Origin: Chloroflexi bacterium UBA4733
GTDB lineage: Bacteria > Chloroflexota > UBA4733
Direction: 5' to 3'
Assembly: GCA_002404055.1 (NCBI GenBank)
Contig: DHIZ01000037.1
Coordinates: forward strand, 1 to 10,362
Length of the DNA stretch: 10,362 nt
How positions within the stretch are numbered: the first letter of the stretch is position 1; each line of letters opens with the position of its first letter. The position numbers and the translations under genes were made by a program. This document shows, piece by piece, positions 5,841-10,362 of the stretch. A model generated the notes under the pieces. The model was not told the DNA's origin. It saw only the letters and a program-made list of their open reading frames with translations, and did not search any database.

Positions 5841-6161
5841 TCATATCCGGTCCCCCCACGTCGTGGGGAAGGTACCGGTGATCTGAAAGTCGGCATCACG
5901 TGGCGGCAATGCGGCACGGCGTGGCGCATCGGCAGGCATTTTTGCACCGCAGACGCGGCACCCGCGACGGCATGACGCCAGAACGTCTGCCGGATACCCG
6001 CTATAGCGCAAGTTTTGGCGCAAGATGTTCTGCGCACACGGGCATTCGGGATGATGCAGGACGCGCTTTGCGCTCGACCATGCCCACGGGACGGTCAGGT
6101 CGGGCGCATCCTGCGGGCGATGTCGCCGGAAGACACTGAAGATGCGCGCAAGCGGGTTCAT
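5841..6161 (-). CDS. Small Ada-like zinc-binding protein, 106 aa
   Basis: The ATG at 6159-6161 overlaps the previous stop (ATGA). The central part reads VLHHPECPCAQNI, about 20 residues, then CRRGCRVCGA, placing His37, Cys40, Cys42, Cys64, Cys68 and Cys71. This arrangement (aromatic/His-x-x-Cys, a spacer containing YPADVLAS, and a final CxxC) resembles the small metal-binding module of Ada, also found alone or joined to nucleases. No methyltransferase or nuclease domain is present, so the protein is probably a small DNA- or protein-binding zinc module. The N-terminus (RIFSVFRRHRP) is basic and the C-terminus unrecognised. It is the last gene before the central non-coding region. Confidence 0.62.
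   Translation of the reverse strand: MNPLARIFSVFRRHRPQDAPDLTVPWAWSSAKRVLHHPECPCAQNILRQNLRYSGYPADVLASCRRGCRVCGAKMPADAPRRAALPPRDADFQITGTFPTTWGDRI
5848..5878. other. Nested hairpin at the 3' end of the Ada-like gene
   Basis: CCCCAC at 5854-5859 pairs with GTGGGG at 5863-5868 around a 3-base loop. An outer CCGGT (5848-5852) / ACCGG (5874-5878) stem encloses it with small internal loops. It covers the last codons of the 5841-6161 gene. There is no T-run, so a terminator call would be weak. It could be an RNA 3' hairpin or a protein-binding palindrome bordering the iteron-like region. Confidence 0.3.
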
Positions 6162-6346
6162 GCTCTGTCCGCCTGTCGCATTGCCGGCCACGATTCGCCG
6201 GTGAAGATCAGGTACACCGCCGGCCGCTGCCGTCGCCACGGTGGTAGGCGCACGTCCTGCCGTGCTGCCGGCGGTACTGGCGGCGGCGGTGCAGCCGGGG
6301 CGGATGGCGCGGCGTCGAACAATGATGGCTGCCGGGTAGCGTTCAC
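6158..6346 (-). CDS. Short hypothetical protein, about 62 aa, with QPSLF motif
   Basis: The start taken is GTG 6344-6346, because it overlaps the stop of the 48-residue gene in a GTGA junction like others in this operon and lies about ten bases after GGGAGGA. An ATG at 6353-6355 directly abuts that site and would give 65 residues. Residues 5-11 read RQPSLFD, matching the Qxx(L/M)F pattern by which bacterial proteins bind the DNA polymerase sliding clamp. A Pro/Ala linker follows, then a basic part (RLPPWRRQRP) and YLIFTGESW. The stop overlaps the next ATG. I do not recognise a family. Clamp binding is inference, but plausible beside a primase and helicase. Confidence 0.5.
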   Translation of the reverse strand: MNATRQPSLFDAAPSAPAAPPPPVPPAARQDVRLPPWRRQRPAVYLIFTGESWPAMRQADRA

Positions 6347-6489
6347 GACGGACATTCCTCCCTTACGGTATTGGCCGGTCGCCACTCCACGTGTCCGGCC
6401 ACACACTGCCGACGTTCCCAGCCGGGTCGCACACAGGACGAATGCCAGGCTCGCAGCGGTCGGTTGCAGGTTGGGCAGCGGTCAATCAT
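6343..6489 (-). CDS. Small zinc-finger-like protein, 48 aa
   Basis: The ATG at 6487-6489 sits eight bases after a near-perfect AAAGGAGG, overlaps the upstream gene's stop by eight bases, and ends in TGA overlapping the next GTG. The peptide begins MIDRCPTCNRPLRAWH and has Cys5/Cys8, Cys19, Cys29, His33 and Cys46, so a CxxC plus C/H zinc-binding knuckle is likely. Its size and packing argue for a real gene that length cut-offs would miss. Function unknown; single-zinc small proteins of this kind often act as DNA- or protein-binding adaptors. Confidence 0.6.
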   Translation of the reverse strand: MIDRCPTCNRPLRAWHSSCVRPGWERRQCVAGHVEWRPANTVREECPS

Positions 6490-6868
6490 CGTAGTCCTCC
6501 TTTGTTCCCTCTACGCGCTCGCCCTTCGCGCGCCACACAGCGCGGGCATAGCGAGTGACGATGGCGTAGTCGGCGGCCAGGCGGTTGCAGGACAACCTGC
6601 GCGTGTTCATCGCCGCGTCCAGGTACACCACGGTGGCCCAATCGGCGCCGCCGATCGCCTCACGAGGTACCAGGAAGGTTCCGCGCGGCGGGCTGCCGTT
6701 GATTGCCAACACCAGGCCGGCCGGGCCGTAGGCTCCGTCATAGACCGTGGCGATGATGTCGCGGGCGTCGAAGTCAACCCGGCCCCTGGGCGTGTCCAAT
6801 CCGGCCAGGCGGGCCGCCACGTTGCGGAAGTCAGCTCCCAAGGTCGCTAGGTCAGTCGTCGTGATCAT
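6482..6868 (-). CDS. Hypothetical protein, 128 aa
   Basis: I do not recognise this protein. The ATG at 6866-6868 overlaps the helicase stop (ATGA), showing translational coupling. The fold looks mixed alpha/beta: an N-terminal helix (DLATLGADFRNVAARLAGL), strands such as RVDFDARDIIATVYDG, GLVLAING and TVVYLDAA, and a C-terminal helix (ADYAIVTRYARAVWRA) ending in an acidic tail. No Cys motif, membrane span or catalytic signature is apparent. Directly behind the replicative helicase, it may be an accessory replication factor, but this rests on position only. Confidence 0.68.
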   Translation of the reverse strand: MITTTDLATLGADFRNVAARLAGLDTPRGRVDFDARDIIATVYDGAYGPAGLVLAINGSPPRGTFLVPREAIGGADWATVVYLDAAMNTRRLSCNRLAADYAIVTRYARAVWRAKGERVEGTKEDYDD

Positions 6869-9087
6869 GCGCTTGTTCTTTCGTTCTCTAACTGCCAGAC
6901 CGTTGTCTCACAGTGCCCACACCACGCACCGGGCGCGGCGCCGTAGCCGACTGAGTGAAACGGCTCACTCAGCAGTTGGCCGCACTTCGGGCAAGGGGGG
7001 AGATGGGGGAGATAGGGGGAGATATTTACACCGGGGTCGGGCCGGGGCGTATGGGGTTCCCTAACGCATGCGCGCACATGCGTGCGCGCGTTAGAGCTCT
7101 CATCATCTTGCGCACGTAGGAGGGTGTAAATATCTCCCCCTATCTCCCCCATCTCCCCCTTTTTGGCCGCCGCCTCCTCTTTCGGTGTCGACTTGCTGGT
7201 CGTCGGCAAGAGCTGCCAGGTTGCCGTCTTGTGGACGATTCCCGCACTGACGATGCGGTACTCGCCCAGCACGCGGTCGCGATATTTGGCAAGTCGCCTC
7301 CCGAGCACTGTGCGCTGTGCGCGGATGAGGTCGCTTTTGCCAAGGTCGAAGCCCTCAGTCGCTTCGGCAATTGGCAGCAGGGCAGCCACGCCGACTGGTA
7401 CGGCTTGATGCCCCTCCCACCAGGCTGCCACAAAGGCGCGCCAGACGGTGCCCTCAACATCTGCCTGCTCATAGAATTCGAGGCGATTCGCCATGAAGCC
7501 CGGGATACCGGCCACGTCGAGGATGCCGCCCATTACGGCCGCCCACTGTTCATAACTGCCGATGGTAAGGTCCGCCATCGGCTTGCCCGCCGCGATCCAG
7601 GCCTGGCCCAACGTCAAGCAGGCGTGGAGTAATGCGGCCCGATGCTCCACCGCCCAGGCACTCAATTTTGGGTGGCGAAACTCTTTTGACTCGCGCTCCC
7701 AGGGACGGTCCACCGGTGGGTGGATCCGAATCCGGGCGATGCGCCGAAGCATGTCAGTGGAAACCGTTGGATTGTTGCCCGTGGCGATCCAGACGCACCG
7801 AACAGGCAACCGGATTTCGTCATTGGTTCCGAGTAGCCGATCTTGCCAGGTAAGTGAGGTCAATACGGTTGCCAGTGCATCGGAGTCGAGCGTCCGTGAG
7901 ATGTTATCGATCAGGATGGCGCTGGGCGCGTTTCGCAGGTGGGACGTGATTTTTTTGCGCCAATCCGCGTCGTCGGTCGGCGGGGACATCAGCGCGGGGT
8001 CCCGCCCGGTGGCGATGCGAACCGCTACGTCCACCAGCAAGCCCTTGCCGCTACCGGGGGATGGCGCTTCCACCAAGTGCAATGGCGTCGGCCCGGGGAT
8101 CAAGTCGCGCATGAAGGGCAGCAGCAGCATAGCGACGGCGTTCGCCCGGTCTGCCTGTTCGGAAAATGGGAAGTCACCGAGTAGCTCATCAACGATTAGT
8201 GCGCGGGCCGCTTCGATATCCGCCTTGGTCGGAAGCTCCGGCACCTCGGGCAACGTGAAGCCATCCGGTGCGTCGAAATACGTCCGGCTGCCGGCGTGGT
8301 AGCCCGGCGTCAGGCTGAGGGAGCCGTTCGGCGCGAACGCCGGCGCCTGCACGATGCGGGTGACAACCGGCAACGGCGGGTTAGGATCCGCCCTCAAGTC
8401 GCGTGCGACGATCTCCGGCGGGTGTTGCGGTACCTCGATCTCGCCCTCCCCTTTGGAGCGCACGATCTTCACCCATAGCGCCGCGTTGCTCATCTCGTGT
8501 ATAACTCCCGGCACGTCGAGGGCGCTAAGTCCTGGCGTACCCTGATCGTCCCGCGTCAGTCGAGCAATAATGCCGCCGTGGCGGAACAGGCGGGGGATTG
8601 GAGTATTCGCTGCCATAAGCGCATCCCAGGCTTGGGCGCGGATGATCGGCAAGTCCTGCTCATCTACGTCGATGCTGGGACGGGAGGCACTACCCGTCTC
8701 CCCTTCTGTAGCGATCGACGCCTGGGGGCGTGACTGTTGCCCCTTGCTCCGCGCTGCCTTCGGCTCGAAGAGTTCGCGGAGGTCGTGCCAGTTGCGACCA
8801 CTGCAGCCGTTGTGCAGGCAATGAAAGCCCAGCCGGCCGTCCGCCTTCTCAAAGACGGCGCTGTCCTGCCCGTGCGCCGTGTCGAAGGGACAAGTTTCCA
8901 GTACCCATTTCCGGCCGCCATCGTAGGGGCCGGCGTACTTGACGCTCAGGCCGTGGTCCGCAAGCCACTTGACGATATCGAATCCGTGCGAGTCCGCCGT
9001 GCGCCGGAACGGCGGTTCCTGCTCGATCTTCGGCGCGGTCGCAGCCAGCGCCGTCAGTTGGTCAACGGGAAGGATCGTAAGCGGCAT
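6865..9087 (-). CDS. Primase-type zinc finger / AAA+ helicase fusion, 740 aa
   Basis: The start taken is ATG 9085-9087 with GGAGGCAGG upstream; the open frame extends to 9186 inside the primase gene. Residues 60-105 resemble a primase zinc-binding domain (TCPFDTAH, HCLHNGC: Cys66, His72, Cys90, Cys95). An AAA+ ATPase core follows: Walker A APSPGSGKG (Lys348), Walker B AILIDN (Asp394), a sensor-like ATGNN at 435-439, and Arg448/Arg449 as arginine-finger candidates. The C-terminus carries two CxxC pairs (699/702 and 723/726), a second zinc ribbon. The layout matches phage and plasmid helicases that work with AEP primases. It follows the AEP gene with a 26-base overlap, so the two probably form one primase-helicase machine. 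Residues 643-698 are encoded by an unusual palindrome and look like an insertion. Confidence 0.88.
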   Translation of the reverse strand: MPLTILPVDQLTALAATAPKIEQEPPFRRTADSHGFDIVKWLADHGLSVKYAGPYDGGRKWVLETCPFDTAHGQDSAVFEKADGRLGFHCLHNGCSGRNWHDLRELFEPKAARSKGQQSRPQASIATEGETGSASRPSIDVDEQDLPIIRAQAWDALMAANTPIPRLFRHGGIIARLTRDDQGTPGLSALDVPGVIHEMSNAALWVKIVRSKGEGEIEVPQHPPEIVARDLRADPNPPLPVVTRIVQAPAFAPNGSLSLTPGYHAGSRTYFDAPDGFTLPEVPELPTKADIEAARALIVDELLGDFPFSEQADRANAVAMLLLPFMRDLIPGPTPLHLVEAPSPGSGKGLLVDVAVRIATGRDPALMSPPTDDADWRKKITSHLRNAPSAILIDNISRTLDSDALATVLTSLTWQDRLLGTNDEIRLPVRCVWIATGNNPTVSTDMLRRIARIRIHPPVDRPWERESKEFRHPKLSAWAVEHRAALLHACLTLGQAWIAAGKPMADLTIGSYEQWAAVMGGILDVAGIPGFMANRLEFYEQADVEGTVWRAFVAAWWEGHQAVPVGVAALLPIAEATEGFDLGKSDLIRAQRTVLGRRLAKYRDRVLGEYRIVSAGIVHKTATWQLLPTTSKSTPKEEAAAKKGEMGEIGGDIYTLLRAQDDESSNARTHVRACVREPHTPRPDPGVNISPYLPHLPPCPKCGQLLSEPFHSVGYGAAPGAWCGHCETTVWQLENERTSA
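6996..7159. repeat. 164-bp palindrome: perfect 37-bp inverted repeats around a Z-DNA-like core
   Basis: Bases 6996-7032 are exactly complementary to 7123-7159. Each arm is built from a 10-base GGGGGAGATA/T repeat and ends in GATATTTACACC. The 90-base interior has at its centre (7061-7094) a near-palindrome beginning CTAAC and ending GTTAG, with the same midpoint (about 7077.5) as the arms. On the plus strand the right arm is followed by five T (7160-7164). It lies inside the helicase gene, which stays in frame, encoding GEMGEIGGDIY on one side and NISPYLPHLPP on the other. Confidence 0.9.
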
Positions 9088-9766
9088 CGCCTGCCTCCAA
9101 TACTTTGCTCTGCCGATGCGGACGTTCGGGCATGTCGTCGCCCTTGCGGGCTGTCGTGCCGTACAACTTCCAGATGCGCGCTGCATTGAACACCGAGGTG
9201 TCGAACACCACGCCAGGCGCGGATAGCCAGGCGGCGACGGCCCCGAGGCACTGTTGAATCAGTGCTTTGCTGGTGTCGTCATTCGGAAGATCGACGGCGT
9301 ACAGCAGGTGCGCGCCATTCCCACTGTCGGCATAAATCGGTTCCGGCCAGCCCTTCCCGCGCAGCCAGTCGCGTACGTCGCGGGCTGCTTGCAGTGCCGC
9401 TTCGTGCTCGGCGTCGGTACTGCTGACTCCAGCGGGGCGCTGGGCGTCAAAGTCCATGGGTAAGAATCGGCGGGCGAGCACATCCTTATCGCTGGTCGTT
9501 TGTTTGGCGTAGGCCGTGAATCGGTTGCAGGAGCGGGCCAGTAGCACCGGATCGACCGGGTTGATGGTGAGGTAGCAGTTCGACGCGAGGTACGGGCCGC
9601 TCGCTAAGGCTGCGGCCAGCTTTTCGGGATCGTCGAAGTAACCACTATCCGTGCGATTGCTGCGGCCGGCTGCGCTGAGGATGCGTACCTCTCGCACGTT
9701 CCCCGGCTGCCACAGGTGCGGAAGATCGTTGAGGATGGCCTGTTTCAGGTCGGCACGGTCGCTCAT
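9062..9766 (-). CDS. Archaeo-eukaryotic-type (AEP) primase / primase-polymerase, 234 aa
   Basis: ATG 9764-9766 follows GGGAGG and overlaps the previous stop (ATGA). An earlier in-frame start at 9931 would run through that gene. The AEP signature is visible: motif I FLPMDFDA with Asp105 and Asp107, motif II SGNGAHLLY with His153, and an Asp in VFDTS (189) as motif III. The later NAARIWKLYGTTARKG resembles the conserved C-terminal strand of this superfamily. Such enzymes make primers, and some extend DNA, for phage and plasmid replication. The length covers the catalytic core only. The downstream gene supplies helicase and zinc finger, so the primase-helicase is split in two polypeptides here. 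Confidence 0.85.
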   Translation of the reverse strand: MSDRADLKQAILNDLPHLWQPGNVREVRILSAAGRSNRTDSGYFDDPEKLAAALASGPYLASNCYLTINPVDPVLLARSCNRFTAYAKQTTSDKDVLARRFLPMDFDAQRPAGVSSTDAEHEAALQAARDVRDWLRGKGWPEPIYADSGNGAHLLYAVDLPNDDTSKALIQQCLGAVAAWLSAPGVVFDTSVFNAARIWKLYGTTARKGDDMPERPHRQSKVLEAGDAAYDPSR

Positions 9767-9993
9767 CGTCGCACCTCCCGGCTCGCGACGCATCGGCGCA
9801 GCGGCATCTGGCGCAGCGCCGCAAGGAGCCTCCGCGCTTCGTCGCTGCCTGCCTGCCACTCGCGTTCGCTGAGCGCCGGCCGCAGCAGTTCGACGCGGCC
9901 GCCAGCGTCGACGCGGACGAAGGCCATACACAGCACCGGAGCCGCGTTATAGCGTCGCCGCGCGGCTTCGGGTACTATAGTTCTGGGGTTCAT
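9763..9993 (-). CDS. Hypothetical protein, 76 aa
   Basis: ATG 9991-9993 lies behind a GGAGGAGAGG ribosome-binding site, and the stop overlaps the primase ATG. The protein is Arg-rich and mostly helical (RPALSEREWQAGSDEARRLL) with a possible strand APVLCMAFVRVD near residues 18-29. No known domain is recognised. Coupling to the primase suggests a replication-related or regulatory role. Confidence 0.6.
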   Translation of the reverse strand: MNPRTIVPEAARRRYNAAPVLCMAFVRVDAGGRVELLRPALSEREWQAGSDEARRLLAALRQMPLRRCVASREVRR

Positions 9994-10189
9994 GTAGAGC
10001 CTCTCCTCCGGGCCGTCCGCTAGCTTTCTGAGGGCAGGTGCGGACGGTCACGTCTTCTACGCGCCGGCACAATGTCGGCGCTCGATCGGGTTGTGGTTGC
10101 GCCTCCTGGGCGCGGCGAGCAGCAGCGGCGGGGAGCAGGTCTTGCCACAAGCTGCCCCAGGCGGCAGCTTGACTTGGACTTACACTCAT
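9947..10189 (-). CDS. Possible small protein, 80 aa
   Basis: ATG 10187-10189 forms an ATGA junction with the short frame upstream and has GAGGCG seven bases in front. The first 55 residues look protein-like (QAAAWGSLWQDLLPAAAARRA), but the last part overlaps the 76-residue gene by 47 bases, long for this operon, and is low in identifiable structure. It may be a real leading gene or a fortuitous frame. No family is recognised. Confidence 0.35.
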   Translation of the reverse strand: MSVSPSQAAAWGSLWQDLLPAAAARRAQEAQPQPDRAPTLCRRVEDVTVRTCPQKASGRPGGEALHEPQNYSTRSRAATL

Positions 10190-10266
10190 CGCTGCGCCTC
10201 GGCGAGAACGTTTTCCAAAGCGCGCCGCCTAGCGGTCGCAACAAGGTGAAGAGCCAGGTCCGGCAA
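10186..10266 (-). CDS. Possible leading short ORF, about 26 aa, start uncertain
   Basis: A frame open from 10,302 to TGA at 10,186 ends in an ATGA overlap with the next ATG and encodes a plausible amphipathic helix (LPDLALHLVATARRRALENV). It has no ATG or GTG. TTG 10,264-10,266 is the only usual start codon and has a poor ribosome-binding site. It may be a leader peptide of the leftward operon. Confidence 0.25.
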   Translation of the reverse strand: MPDLALHLVATARRRALENVLAEAQR

Positions 10267-10315
10267 CGGTTCGGGTGTCTCGGCGTCCCCTGTTAGGACC
10301 CGTCACGAAATAACT

Positions 10316-10344
10316 TTGACAAATGGGCAAGGTAGCGGTAGGGT
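10316..10344 (+). promoter_or_regulatory. Rightward sigma-70-type promoter
   Basis: TTGACA at 10316-10321 is a perfect -35 hexamer. After a 17-base spacer, TAGGGT at 10339-10344 keeps the key T, A and final T of a -10 hexamer. It points away from the leftward operon. A GTCA...TGAC inverted pair (10302-10305 and 10317-10320) overlaps the -35 and could be an operator. Confidence 0.4.
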
Positions 10345-10350
10345 TCGGGG

Positions 10351-10362
10351 ATGGACGAGGAT
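10351..10362 (+). CDS. Start of a divergent, possibly leaderless gene (cut by window end)
   Basis: ATG at 10351 begins a frame MDED that runs off the window. It sits seven bases after the predicted -10 element, where transcription would start, so the mRNA could begin at the ATG itself. Divergent genes at the head of an element's early operon are often repressors, but the product cannot be judged from four codons. Confidence 0.25.

Noticed and set aside
5500..5881. Open frames on both strands across the 21-bp repeat array, including a heptapeptide-like HSGPLMA repeat
   Set aside because: The openness follows from repeats of 21 bases. Neither frame has a ribosome-binding site or a sensible protein end, and the minus frame runs into the degenerate start repeats. 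Kept as a DNA repeat array rather than a gene.
10020..10244. Alternative minus-strand frame of 74 residues at the right end
   Set aside because: It needs a TTG start with no ribosome-binding site and has Arg/Pro/Ser-rich composition. The overlapping frame at 9947-10189 has an ATGA junction and a better start.

Overview
The window is compact, high-G+C bacterial DNA. Nearly every gene from about 10,190 down to 871 is on the minus strand, and many junctions are ATGA/GTGA-type overlaps with Shine-Dalgarno sites in front. The content (complete tyrosine recombinase, AEP-type primase, AAA+ helicase, small zinc-binding and helix-turn-helix proteins, many unrecognised short genes) fits an integrated self-replicating mobile element such as an ICE, integrative plasmid, prophage early region or satellite. 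The protein style suggests a Chloroflexota- or Actinomycetota-like host, but this is a weak guess. I see no capsid, tail, terminase, relaxase or secretion gene and no rRNA or tRNA.

Left edge (1-680, plus strand): the C-terminal end of a second tyrosine recombinase, a GC-rich hairpin, a 131-residue gene of unknown function, and a strong terminator with a 14-bp perfect stem. This part converges on the minus-strand element, so the element boundary or attachment site may lie around 673-870.

Distal part of the leftward operon (5370-871): a 250-residue protein with a Pro/Ala linker, a zinc-ribbon plus MerR/excisionase-like HTH protein, an HTH protein with an acidic linker, a short membrane protein, three basic small proteins, a stand-alone FtsH-type (M41) metallopeptidase-like protein, and the complete integrase coupled to it by a 4-base overlap.

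Centre (5342-5840): about 410 bases with no convincing gene. It holds degenerate tandem copies of the downstream gene's translation-start segment (one making a 24-codon upstream ORF), an AT-rich patch with GTAAA/TTTAC repeats, and an iteron-like array of 21-bp units. Together these resemble a replication origin and/or a control region.

Proximal part (10,190-5841): small leading ORFs, a 76-residue protein, the AEP primase, a 740-residue primase-zinc-finger/AAA+ helicase, a 128-residue unknown, a 48-residue zinc-finger-like gene, a short protein with a possible sliding-clamp motif, and an Ada-like zinc-binding protein. The helicase gene carries a striking palindrome near its 3' end: two perfect 37-bp arms around a central alternating purine-pyrimidine core. 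At the right edge a plus-strand promoter appears to fire directly onto an ATG, suggesting a divergent, possibly leaderless gene cut by the window.

Likely working: primase and helicase replicate the excised element, perhaps from the central repeat array. The HTH proteins are candidate regulators or excision factors, and the integrase with its coupled peptidase closes the operon.
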